NCBI RefSeq assembly: GCF_016584085.1
Contig: NZ_NRSJ01000017.1
Coordinates: forward strand, 1 to 64,000
Length of the DNA stretch: 64,000 nucleotides
DNA from: Halochromatium glycolicum
GTDB taxonomy: Bacteria > Pseudomonadota > Gammaproteobacteria > Chromatiales > Chromatiaceae
Direction: 5' to 3'
Of the stretch, positions 46,901 through 54,170 are shown one piece after another; position 1 is the stretch's first letter; each line of letters begins with the position of its first letter. The notes under the pieces were generated by a model. It was given only the letters and a program-made list of their open reading frames with translations. It was not told where the DNA came from and did not search any database. The position numbers and the translations under genes are program-made.

Positions 46901-47789
46901 GAACTGGGAGCCAAAGGTCGGCAAACTTCGTGACATCCGAGTAGTCGGGCGAGAGATTGACCAGCTTGCCGCCGTTATATTTGTGCTCAGAGGCAAAATG
47001 GGCGTCGGCCGTGCGGGTCATGGGCAGATTTGAGCCCATGACGATCCAGTAAGCACTCTGATACCAGTCGGCCGACTCATGGACGTCGGTCTGGTCGCCC
47101 CAGATCATTGGCATGATGTGGGGTAGATCGTGGTACCACTCGTAGAAGCTCAGCATCGTTCCGCCGAGCAGATTCGAGAGGCGATGGCCTGACAGGAAGC
47201 TGACCATGCTCATCGCCGGGATTGGCGAAAAGGACGCGAGATGGTCCGCGCCGTACTCCTTGATGGTATAGACCTTCGACGCAGCAATGATCTCAGTCGC
47301 TTCGTCCCAGCTCGTGCGTCGCCACCCGGCCTTGCCGCGTGCGTTGCGATAGGCTCGCGAACGCTCGGGGTTTTCAACGATCGCAGCCCAGGCGGCAACC
47401 GGGTCCTTGCCGGCGCCACGCTCGGTTCGCCAGTAATCGAGCAGCACGCCGCGGACATAGGGATACTTCGGCCGCACCGGACTATAGGGGTACCAGGAGG
47501 ACGAGATCCCACGTTGGCAACCACGAGGCTCGTAATTGGGTGTCTCATCATTGATCTGCGGCCAGTCCGTTTTTTGCAGCTCCCAGGTGATCATTCCGTT
47601 CTTGACGAAGACCTCCCAGGAACAGGAGCCAGAACAGTTGACGCTATGACTGGTCCGGACGGATTTATCGTATTGCCAGCGGCGACGATAAAAATCTTCC
47701 CATTGCCGGGGCTCATCAAGCTCACGAAACCAGCGGGTCGCGCCGTTGCCGTCACCCTTGCCGTTGCCTTTACCGTTGCTGTTGCTCAT
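43998..47789 (-). CDS. narG: Respiratory nitrate reductase alpha subunit
   Basis: 1263 residues, normal length. The Fe-S site uses HSVNCSGSC (His 48, Cys 52, Cys 56) and Cys 91 in RGCQRG; the molybdenum ligand is expected to be Asp 222 in YEWYHDLPH. No twin-arginine signal is present, so the enzyme is cytoplasmic-facing. The N-terminus starts with an unusual Asn/Gly/Lys repeat (SNGKGNGKGDGNG). It reduces nitrate to nitrite. Its ATG shares one base with the stop of the upstream DUF59-fusion gene, making a five-gene operon. Confidence 0.96.
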   Translation of the reverse strand: MSNSNGKGNGKGDGNGATRWFRELDEPRQWEDFYRRRWQYDKSVRTSHSVNCSGSCSWEVFVKNGMITWELQKTDWPQINDETPNYEPRGCQRGISSSWYPYSPVRPKYPYVRGVLLDYWRTERGAGKDPVAAWAAIVENPERSRAYRNARGKAGWRRTSWDEATEIIAASKVYTIKEYGADHLASFSPIPAMSMVSFLSGHRLSNLLGGTMLSFYEWYHDLPHIMPMIWGDQTDVHESADWYQSAYWIVMGSNLPMTRTADAHFASEHKYNGGKLVNLSPDYSDVTKFADLWLPVRPGTDTAFILSCIHVILQEFHANRRAEYFHDYVGQFTNLPFLVMLDKEGDHYSSGRFLRASDLSAYKDEELGEWKMPCFDKSGEIRLPGGSLGFRWEEQKTGRWNLKNEDAVTSQPFEPLLTLMDGEYEEVLVEYADFTNTFNVEFGTTAIRGEKAKRSLRGVPTRVLKLADGREARVATAYDLLLSHFGVNRGLSGPGYPKDYDDASQAYTPAWQEQETGVDRNLAIRVAREWADTAEKTKGKCLFITGSGILHWYHGGSLTYRSEAVMGILTGCQGRNGGGFAHYVGTEKIRNVAAIGTIGNAVDWGNVGRQQNSTSYFYFHTDQWRYDGMSLDPLWAPRAKEMPSKANHAADMNAVAVRNGWLPFFPQFDERNPLDVIQEARKAGCKEIGDVRNWVAKQFKDGKLKFALPNVDAPKNHPKVLWIYRGNLIGTSMRGHELNLKHMLGTHNNVLGGETRAKELVNEINWTDDAPLGKLDLIYNVNLRMDSSANYSDIVLPTAHWYEKFDLTCTDLHSFLHPFTPAHDPAYETKHDWEAFGLVAEKISQLAKVHLPDPVEDLVMTALNTDTPDEMAQPMGELRDWAVGESEPIPGKTFPNVNVVTRDYTKIHDMYTTLGPEVTRPSGYGAKGIKGDLAEAYEQMKESYLVGEKDDRPNMETAAKVCEVILRISPESDGELSYQMFKKLEERCGVPLANIVEHEREIAYHYPDLISQPRRALTSPHWSAIETKGRTYSPWTLNIEALKPFHTLTGRQEIYYDHRMFRDLGEDFPVYKPPVDMVSIGDVAPKDIEMKGAKLFRFITPHQKWGIHSMFHDSWQMMNMFRGGPTVWINDDDARDINVKDNDWVEVFNENGIQVARAVVSHTVPRDMSIVYHQTERHVNVPFSSLARERGASDLRGGNNNATTRIMMNPATMVGGYANWTYWLNYQGTSPSERDCVVLIRKKPMETRGRKVIYQESQLRVGA

Positions 47790-48652
47790 CAGTCTGCTGC
47801 CTCTTGGGTTGCCGTATCGTCCGTTGTGTCGCTCCGGCCACGATAAGCGAGAGCAAAGGCCTCAACGAACGGACGGAAGTCTCGGACGGTGCCATAGATC
47901 GCGACCACCGCGTCCCGATCTCGATCGAAGACGAGGTTGACCGCCTCGGAACGGCCAATGGGATGCGGAACGGCGTTGTTGTCGTGGTCGACCCAGTCTT
48001 CTTTCATCGCTTGCATCGACACATAGAGGAGATTCTCCGCGCGATGGGCTTGCCACCAGACGCGGTAGTCCCAGTCGCCGAGCTTGATCTCCTGCTGAAA
48101 GGTCTGCGCGGCTGGGTCATGTGGGTCGATGTCCCATTGCAGGACCGGCATCGCGATCGTGTAGCCGAACTGTTCACGGGGTCCTGATAACGGCTCGGGC
48201 CCGCCGGGCCCATAGCCTGCAGCCGAGGCGATATCCGGGCGACCGAGTGCAATGGCGAGGAGATCAGCGTCGGGAACCTGTCCTTCTTCAAGGAACTCCG
48301 CCTGCAATGGCGTCATCGGACGATTGGGTATCGCGCTCGAGCTCGCGGCTGCATCGCGCAGTTCGCTTTCAAGCTCTTTGGCGCTGCGAAGCGGAACGTC
48401 ATGAACGAAGGGGGCGATACGTCGTATCTTGATGTCGGAATAGTTTGCGCGGTGCAGGACATCACGTATCTCGCGCTCCATTACCGCGACCTTATGCTCG
48501 TCACGCGAGTCCGGCTTGAAGTCGATCTCGACCGTTTTGCCGAGCGCGATGATGTCGCCGACGAATCCGGATGCGACGATATCTCGCGTAAAGCCCGGAT
48601 ACGACACGTCGCGCAAGAGCTCGCGCACCTGTTGAGCATCCGCATTCTGCAT
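47789..48652 (-). CDS. DUF59-fusion protein heading the nar operon
   Basis: 287 residues, same length as its paralogue at 24316-25179. The N-terminal 80 residues are MIP18/DUF59-like (VRELLRDVSYPGFTRDIVASGFVGDIIALGKTVEIDFKPD ... KVAVMEREI). A divergent linker follows, then the shared C-terminal domain (LQWDIDPHDPAAQTFQ ... AVNLVFDRDRDAVVAIYGTVRDFRPFVEAFALAYRG). First gene of the operon, sharing a base with narG. A maturation factor for NarG/NarH Fe-S clusters is the most economical reading, but the C-terminal domain has no known role. Confidence 0.78.
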   Translation of the reverse strand: MQNADAQQVRELLRDVSYPGFTRDIVASGFVGDIIALGKTVEIDFKPDSRDEHKVAVMEREIRDVLHRANYSDIKIRRIAPFVHDVPLRSAKELESELRDAAASSSAIPNRPMTPLQAEFLEEGQVPDADLLAIALGRPDIASAAGYGPGGPEPLSGPREQFGYTIAMPVLQWDIDPHDPAAQTFQQEIKLGDWDYRVWWQAHRAENLLYVSMQAMKEDWVDHDNNAVPHPIGRSEAVNLVFDRDRDAVVAIYGTVRDFRPFVEAFALAYRGRSDTTDDTATQEAAD

Positions 48653-49313
48653 AATCTGCGCCCCCCAATCGTGAGTGTTCGGACGACGCGCGTCGGCGGT
48701 TTTGAAACGCGGTTCATCCGGGCTCGGTCGCGATCATCGTCCTTTGTGCGAGGGGCAAAAGATGTGCCAACGGGCTCGACGGCCCCCACTAGCGGGCGCT
48801 GTAGGCCACCTCCACCGAATGCTCCGTGGTGGCTAGACTCGGGGGGACGGCGTGCGTCTGTTGGCGAATATCAAGGCAAACGAGGGGCTAGCGTTTGGCG
48901 CCGGGGCCGCCGAAGCGCGCGTTGATTGTGCGCGGAGAACGGATTGCCCGCGCCGCGGTGAGGCTCGGTCGACAATGGCACCGGCCGCCGGTTGCGACAG
49001 TTTGTCCAAGCGGGCGCGCTGGGGTGGGCTAAGCTGTCGCACTGACTGGGAAGCGGGCGCGTGGGTACTGCGCCTGATTGGAACCGCTTGATTGGAACCG
49101 CTTGCGAGCTACCGGCGGGCTGCGCGAACAACAGCCCGCTCGTGCCTGTGCCCAGGGCCGCTTGACGTCGCTCGCCCTTTGCCCTCAACTCTCCCCTTCA
49201 AGATGCTGTTGCATCGCCGGCGAGTCGATACAGGCGGTCAGCGCACTGAGCGACAACGACCAAAACAACGACCAAAAAGGCCCAACGACAAAGCGTTGCG
49301 AGAGGAGATTGAT
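48653..49313. other. Divergent intergenic region between nar operon and FKBP gene
   Basis: 660 bases with no supported gene. It contains a sigma-54 promoter for the nar operon (48754-48769) and a 14-base direct duplication (tgattggaaccgct, 49075-49102). No FNR-type TTGATnnnnATCAA was found by eye. Confidence 0.6.
48754..48769 (-). promoter_or_regulatory. Candidate sigma-54 promoter of nar operon
   Basis: On the minus strand tggcacatcttttgcc matches TGGCACGNNNNTTGCW at all but two positions, with the GG and GC doublets ten bases apart. It lies about 100 bases before the start of the DUF59-fusion gene that heads narGHJI. Confidence 0.65.
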
Positions 49314-49739
49314 ATGACAGCGAAGATTGGCGACAGGGTGAAGGTGCACTATACCGGCACTCTGGTCGATGGGACCGAGTTCGACACGTCGCGCGAGCGC
49401 GAGCCGCTGGAGTTCACCCTGGGCGACGAAACGATGCTGCCCGATTTCGAGGCTGCGGTGATCGGTATGGTCGAGGGAGAGCGAAAGACCATTACCATCC
49501 CCTGCGAAGGAGCGTATGGCGAGCAGGACGCCAGTCTTAACCTGGACGTCCCGCGCGACGCATTACCAACGGATGTCGAGTTGTCAGTCGGGACCGTGTT
49601 GCAAGCGACCGGACCGGAGGGGCAGTCGGCGAGCTTCAGGGTGGTCAGCGTCGAGGAAGATCAGGTCGCGATGGACGGCAACCACCCGCTCGCCGGTCTC
49701 GACTTGACATTTCAGTTGGAGCTGGTCGAGATCGCCTGA
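49314..49739 (+). CDS. FKBP-type peptidyl-prolyl isomerase (SlyD-like)
   Basis: 142 residues from the ATG at 49314, preceded by AGAGGAG. The FKBP start KIGDRVKVHYTGTLVDGTEFDTS, the insert-in-flap domain (IPCEGAYGEQDASLNLDVPRDALP) and the end GNHPLAGLDLTFQLELVEI match SlyD-type isomerases. The His-rich metal tail of SlyD is absent. These proteins fold clients and can aid metalloenzyme maturation, which may explain its place next to the nar operon. Confidence 0.9.
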   Translation: MTAKIGDRVKVHYTGTLVDGTEFDTSREREPLEFTLGDETMLPDFEAAVIGMVEGERKTITIPCEGAYGEQDASLNLDVPRDALPTDVELSVGTVLQATGPEGQSASFRVVSVEEDQVAMDGNHPLAGLDLTFQLELVEIA

Positions 49740-49851
49740 TCGACCAGGACGACGGTCGATCAAGCACCGCTAACCGTCATGGCACGGCGCCAACCCGAGA
49801 ATTTCGCGTGATTCACGGTAACCATCGTTCACGTCAAATGCTCAGATTAAG

Positions 49852-50012
49852 AAGCCCTATCAAAACAGCCGGTTGAGTCGCGCAACCTCCTGATCTATCT
49901 GGCTACAGCGGGCGTTCTGTTAGGGCTTATAGGAGGCCCTATCATAATGCCCGGCGAGCCAGCACAAGCTACTGATTTGCTAGGCCGTAGCGGGCATTCT
50001 GTTAGGGCATTT
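49852..50012 (+). repeat. Palindromic intergenic repeats (family 2), tandem pair
   Basis: Two related units lie in tandem: 49852-49928 (aagccctatca ... tgttagggctt at its ends) and 49933-50012 (ggccctatcataatgcccgg ... gggcattctgttagggc). Unit 1 matches the repeat at 24208-24297 and unit 2 that at 30784-30870. Complementary ends allow each to fold as a hairpin. They sit between the FKBP gene and a convergent gene. Confidence 0.82.
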
Positions 50013-50050
50013 TGAATGCTGCATCAGTTGTTTGCATCCAAAAAGTCGCC

Positions 50051-50458
50051 TCAGATCATCATGACGCCGTCACGCAGTCGCATCGTGACCACCTGCTCTT
50101 GTCGATCCAGGATCAGATAACGCGACAGGTCTTGGCCATTCTGCACGTCACTCACCATCTTGTTGAGATGGGCCTGCGCTTGCTCGCTGCTCGGCGCGTG
50201 TCCGCGCTCGCCATCCAGGCTGGCGATCAATATCAGATCCCAGTCCTGGGTGATCTCATCTGCTTCCGCGACCAGGGCGGCAAAGCTCTCGATCTCGGAA
50301 GGTAGCTTATCGTTGCAGATCACGGGGCTGATCGTACCCGTCCGCTGCGACGACCCATTGGTGCTCTCGGAGTCCGTTTTGGCCAATACCAGAAGCAGCC
50401 TTTGCGGTTCATCCTGCATCGCGGCCATATCGAGCAAGTCTTGAAAATTTCTCAGCAT
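50051..50458 (-). CDS. Hypothetical protein (often misnamed ribonucleotide reductase subunit)
   Basis: 135 residues, cytoplasmic. MAAMQDEPQRLLLVLAKTD and VICNDKLPSEIESFAALVAEADEITQDWDLILIASL ... VQNGQDLSRYLILDRQEQVVTM form a small alpha/beta domain. It resembles conserved short proteins labelled ribonucleotide reductase subunit alpha in databases, a name not supported by the sequence. Function unknown. Confidence 0.65.
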   Translation of the reverse strand: MLRNFQDLLDMAAMQDEPQRLLLVLAKTDSESTNGSSQRTGTISPVICNDKLPSEIESFAALVAEADEITQDWDLILIASLDGERGHAPSSEQAQAHLNKMVSDVQNGQDLSRYLILDRQEQVVTMRLRDGVMMI

Positions 50459-50824
50459 CGCAGGTGCACCTCACACTATCGATTTCGCGAATGAACGGCG
50501 CGTATGCGGAGAGTCGGGGTTGCTCGTTCCTTTCCAAGCAGTCACCAGACCCGGGGCCGACGAAGGGATACCCCATCTTTTAGAGATCCAGCATGATGCC
50601 GCCCCCGCCAAAAACCCTGCCACAAGTGCATGGGTCGCCGCCCTCAGCTGACAAGGCCGCCGACGAGTATATCGGAGATACCGATATCAAAGTCAAATAA
50701 ATTCCGTTTGCGTGAATTTAATATCAGCACTAGCTTATGCAGAAGAGGCGGCGCGACCGCTCAGATCGACCGAGCAGGCCCCATGCCTACGACAGCATGA
50801 TGGCTGACACGAGGAGAGCAGAAG
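50459..50824. other. Intergenic region
   Basis: Separates two divergent genes. No gene is seen. Several ATAT-rich bases at about 50670-50730 (gatatcaaagtcaaataaat) could hold a promoter for the DsrC-like gene; its ribosome site is gaggagag just before the ATG at 50825. Confidence 0.4.
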
Positions 50825-51466
50825 ATGATCGCAGTGAAGGTTTCGATGAAGGCGACTAATGAGCCATTGAAGCGTACCCCGGTGGTGCTGCAGCTCGATG
50901 CCGACGGGAGTCAGACGCCACCGGTGTTGACCGATCGCGCCGGCGTCGCCCGCTTCGACCTGCCGCCGACCAGCGGCCGCATCCTGGTCTCTGGACTGCA
51001 GCGCTACGATGGGCGCCTCGATGGCGAGATCCCGATCGAGCTCTGGTCGATCACCCAATCGGAGCTGGACTCCAAAGGTGGCCCCGGTGAGCTGCCCAGC
51101 GGCCGCAACGCCTATCCGGGCATGACCACCCACTGGCTGCCGGTTGGCAATCAGCGCGTCGAGGTCGACAGCGAGGGCTATCTGGTCGACCCGCAGGACT
51201 GGTCTGAGGACTTCGCACGCGCGCTCGCGGACGCGGAAGGCCTAACGCTCACCGCAGAGCACTGGGAGCTGATTCGGTGGCTGCGCACGCACTACGCCCG
51301 CCACGGCGCCCAGGCATCGGTGCGCGACATGATCGCGCATTTCCGGCGCGTCTGGGATCGAGAGCGCGGCAGCAACCGCTACCTGCACCAGTTGTTCCCG
51401 CGCGGCGGCCCGCAGAAACAGGGCAATCGCCTCGCCGGATTGCTACGCACAAAGGGGGAGCACTGA
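50825..51466 (+). CDS. Cysteine-free DsrC-like protein (RspA type) fused to N-terminal beta domain
   Basis: 213 residues. The C-terminal half (VEVDSEGYLVDPQDWSEDFA ... LTAEHWELIRWLRTHY ... YLHQLFPRGGPQKQG) is clearly of the DsrC/TusE family. In DsrC the tail would read KQxCxxAGLPKPTGCV with two redox cysteines; here it reads KQGNRLAGLLRTKGEH and the whole protein has no Cys. Such cysteine-less members are called RspA and cannot carry persulfide or trisulfide. The first 110 residues (VLTDRAGVARFDLPPTSGRILVSG) look like a transthyretin/carboxypeptidase-regulatory beta sandwich, an uncommon fusion. A regulatory or binding role is inferred. Confidence 0.85.
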   Translation: MIAVKVSMKATNEPLKRTPVVLQLDADGSQTPPVLTDRAGVARFDLPPTSGRILVSGLQRYDGRLDGEIPIELWSITQSELDSKGGPGELPSGRNAYPGMTTHWLPVGNQRVEVDSEGYLVDPQDWSEDFARALADAEGLTLTAEHWELIRWLRTHYARHGAQASVRDMIAHFRRVWDRERGSNRYLHQLFPRGGPQKQGNRLAGLLRTKGEH

Positions 51467-51471
51467 GGTAG

Positions 51472-51573
51472 TTGAGCGAGGAGCTCGAGCTGACCGATGA
51501 GGATGTGCTCAATGCCATGCAACACATCCCAGGCTACCTTGATATTAGCACCGGCGGCTTCCGCGCCATCTAA
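51472..51573 (+). pseudogene. Truncated copy of CBS-protein N-terminus
   Basis: The frame from a TTG at 51472 encodes LSEELELTDEDVLNAMQHIP followed by GYLDISTGGFRAI and a stop. This corresponds to the first 45 residues of the CBS-pair protein at 33763-34392 (LTEEDVIDAMRHIPGYLDISTEDFR). No CBS domain follows in frame. It is either a decayed paralogue or a free-standing short peptide; decay is more likely. Confidence 0.65.
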
Positions 51574-51807
51574 TCGCCTCGCCTGCGTACTTCGGGCGAT
51601 CGTGATCGCTTCCGGTTGTTTTCGGGACTCGCTGGTCACGATGACGGAATGGCTGGTCAGGTTACGCCGGAATACGCGGTCAAGCTCAACCAGAAAAAGT
51701 GTTTTCTGGCAGGGGTTGCTGCAGCATGAGCACTCAAGGTGCATCATGACTTTCGCAACGTTACACTAGCGCTGTCGATTCCCAGCACAACGAGAAGAGG
51801 CTTTCCT

Positions 51808-52215
51808 ATGCAAGTCAGAGAATATATGTCAAAGCCCGTTTACCAAGTATCCGAGCAGACAAGCCTAAAAGAGGCGGTGCCCCTGCTCGGCAAGCACCAC
51901 ATACGCCATTTGCCGGTCACCAACGGCTCCAGGCTCGTAGGGATGGTGACGGATCGGGACATCCGTCGAGCCCAACCCGGGCTGCTGTTGGGTCTCGGAC
52001 GGGAGGATTACGAGCAGGTGCTCCTGAGCACCCCGGTCTCCCGCATCATGACCAGAGAGCCGGTGACGGTGACAGAGGACACGCCGCTGATCGATGCGGT
52101 GCGTTTGATAGTGGAGAAGAGATTCGGAAGCCTGCCGGTGGTGAAAGGTGATGAGCTGGTCGGGATCTTCACCGAGATCGACGCGCTAAAACTCCTGCTG
52201 GAAAAACTGGAATAG
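51808..52215 (+). CDS. CBS-pair protein
   Basis: 135 residues made only of two CBS motifs: MSKPVYQVSEQTSLKEAVPLLGKHHIRHLPV ... LVGMVTDRDIR and IMTREPVTVTEDTPLIDAVRLIV ... SLPVVKGDELVGIFTEIDAL. ATG at 51808 follows AGAGG. Stand-alone CBS pairs bind adenine nucleotides and modulate partners; the partner is unknown. It follows the truncated CBS-protein fragment by about 230 bases. Confidence 0.85.
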   Translation: MQVREYMSKPVYQVSEQTSLKEAVPLLGKHHIRHLPVTNGSRLVGMVTDRDIRRAQPGLLLGLGREDYEQVLLSTPVSRIMTREPVTVTEDTPLIDAVRLIVEKRFGSLPVVKGDELVGIFTEIDALKLLLEKLE

Positions 52216-52532
52216 CCAGCGGCTCTCCGCGCGCCTAACAGCAATCGCTGCCTTCACCCCCAGTCGCGTCCTCCACCAGCTTGGTGACGTCCTAGTCCGT
52301 CCCTCTCGTCTCTCGCTGGTGGCGCACCGCGTCCTTGCTGCTAGCGAAGGCGCCCGCTTCCCCGAGCGGGACCTTGCCGGTCTTTTTCAGCGTCAAGAAC
52401 ACAGCGCTATTCGGCTGGCTTGGAGGGACTAGTGCGGGCGTACGAATCGGACAGCTGAACTCCTGCCGTAGCAGCGCTAGGCACGGTGAGTGCGGCGAGT
52501 AGCGTGATCCGTTATTTTCATACCATTCCCCA
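52216..52532. other. Gap without a recognisable gene
   Basis: One leftward frame (52292-52558) ends in a stretch that could be part of a small protein (VFLTLKKTGKVPLGEAGAFAS) but has no ribosome site and overlaps the SCO1 gene; I do not accept it. Nothing else is seen. Confidence 0.45.
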
Positions 52533-53141
52533 TTAGAGTAATTTACGAATTTCAGCAACCACTTGATTGGGTGGTGTCACGTGCATTAGGGTGTTGCTTA
52601 GCTGTCCCTTTTTATTAATTAGATAGATGCGAGATGAGTGGTCCACAGCATAGTCCATTGCAGAATCTTTCATCTCCACTTTACGATAAGACGCGCCATA
52701 GCGATTGACCATCAGATCAAGGTCTTTCTTCGCGCCTGTCATGCCGATGATTTTAGGATGAAAGAACTGGCTGTATTCTGCCAGCCGCTCCGGTGTATCA
52801 CGTTCGGGATCAACGCTGACAAACAATGGCTGTACCTGTTCCAGCTCTTCCGGCGACAGATCCTCGAGTGCCTGAGAAATAATCGCCAGGGATGTCGGGC
52901 AGACATCCGGGCAGTGGGTGTAACCGATGTAGAGTAGCGATACTTTGCCTTTGAAATCTGATAAGGAAGTCGGTCCACTGATGCTTTGCAGGGTGAAATC
53001 ACCGCCTTGCCCCAGCCTGTGCAGTAGCGGCTGGTCTGGATCTGCATGATGTCGCGATAACAGATAGGCTGTGACAATTGCCCCAAACAATGTCAGAGTG
53101 AATAACAGTAAATTGCGTCGAGTGATCAGATTAGTTGCCAT
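52533..53141 (-). CDS. SCO1/SenC family copper chaperone
   Basis: 202 residues. An N-terminal membrane anchor (LLLFTLTLFGAIVTAYLLS) is followed by a thioredoxin-like fold with the copper site YTHCPDVCPTS and the distal His in YAVDHSSRIYLI. It probably delivers copper to a CuA site. A second SCO protein lies in the norSY cluster 5 kb away. The leftward orientation separates it from that cluster. Confidence 0.92.
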   Translation of the reverse strand: MATNLITRRNLLLFTLTLFGAIVTAYLLSRHHADPDQPLLHRLGQGGDFTLQSISGPTSLSDFKGKVSLLYIGYTHCPDVCPTSLAIISQALEDLSPEELEQVQPLFVSVDPERDTPERLAEYSQFFHPKIIGMTGAKKDLDLMVNRYGASYRKVEMKDSAMDYAVDHSSRIYLINKKGQLSNTLMHVTPPNQVVAEIRKLL

Positions 53142-53306
53142 ATCTGAGCTCCTATCGGCGACGGAAGTTGCGGCAGCTTTGTACCAGGCCGGTGCTGGCG
53201 ATGACGATCAGCCCTAGTTGATGCGATTGCCCTGCCATAGAGGGCGAAACGGAGGGAAATTGAAAACCCAGGTCTCTGATTATCGGATCTGAACAACCTT
53301 GGGTGT

Positions 53307-54014
53307 TCAATGATCGACTTTCCGTTGCGTCGGTGTAAGCAACCGGCGACGCCAATCTTCAGTGCTTTTTGAGCGGATGCGCCGGTCAACGAGACGACGC
53401 CAGTTATCTGGCAGCTCCGGGAGCCTCGCAAATTCGGCAAGTGCCTCAGAATCATTGGTGGATTGATAGAGCAGATCCGCGACACGCGTCAGCGGCCAGT
53501 CCGGGTTAGGACGGTCGACCAGCTCGGCCGTGCACCCTGCCTGGATGTCGCCCGTGCGCAGGACCCGAAAATACCAGCCGGTACGACCTGTCGACTGCAC
53601 TCGGCGAGCCATGTCAGGCCGATTGAATCGCAGGTTGAGCTTCCAGCAAGGCTGTCGGCTCTGTGAAAGCTCGACGAGCACCGGGCCGATCTGGAAGCGG
53701 TCACCAAGACACAGATCCTGCTCAGTGATCCCATCGACCACGAAGTTTTCTCCGAATCCCCCGGGCACGAATCGATCCGCCTGTTGCGGCAACTCTGCTG
53801 CCCAGCTTGGGTAGTGCGTCAATGGGTAGGCGTGCAATGCCTTGTCGCGTCCGCCATGATGGCGTCGATCAGCCTGCTCGTCATCTTCCAAACCCTCCGG
53901 TCCCACATGGACCAAGCCGTTGGTCCGCTGCTTGTCGATCGCGGATACATGGCCTTTGTCGCCAAGCGGCCTGGTGCGTCCTGCACGCAGTTCGAGGATG
54001 GTAAAAGAGATCAT
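53307..54014 (-). CDS. MOSC domain protein (YiiM-like)
   Basis: 235 residues from the ATG at 54014; the upstream part of the open frame is not conserved-looking. HVGPEGLEDDEQADRRHHGGRDKALHAYP is the YiiM signature, followed by FGENFVVDGITEQDLCLGDRFQIGPVLVELSQSRQPCWKL with the MOSC cysteine, and a C-terminal 3-alpha domain. Such proteins bind molybdenum cofactor or detoxify N-hydroxylated compounds. In a window rich in molybdoenzymes and next to NO genes this fits nitrogen-oxide metabolism. Confidence 0.88.
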   Translation of the reverse strand: MISFTILELRAGRTRPLGDKGHVSAIDKQRTNGLVHVGPEGLEDDEQADRRHHGGRDKALHAYPLTHYPSWAAELPQQADRFVPGGFGENFVVDGITEQDLCLGDRFQIGPVLVELSQSRQPCWKLNLRFNRPDMARRVQSTGRTGWYFRVLRTGDIQAGCTAELVDRPNPDWPLTRVADLLYQSTNDSEALAEFARLPELPDNWRRLVDRRIRSKSTEDWRRRLLTPTQRKVDH

Positions 54015-54170
54015 GGACTGAACCCCATTGTCGCAAACCAAAGTTGGAAGACACCTACGGCGGAAGTACTCAACGCGGTTCCATGCCCGTTCGTATCGGC
54101 CCCTAACCTGGTGCCTAACCGACAAAATAACGTTTCGTCATAAAAAGTGACAGCGGGGAGCACGACACGA

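Noticed and set aside
48653..49313. FNR-box search upstream of the nar operon
   Set aside because: No TTGATnnnnATCAA-like site was found by eye; only the sigma-54 type sequence stood out.
50825..51466. Functional sulfur-carrier DsrC/TusE
   Set aside because: Neither of the redox cysteines is present, so persulfide transfer is impossible.
53126..53485. 119-codon leftward open frame between SCO1 and MOSC genes
   Set aside because: It overlaps both real genes in another frame and has no recognisable domain.
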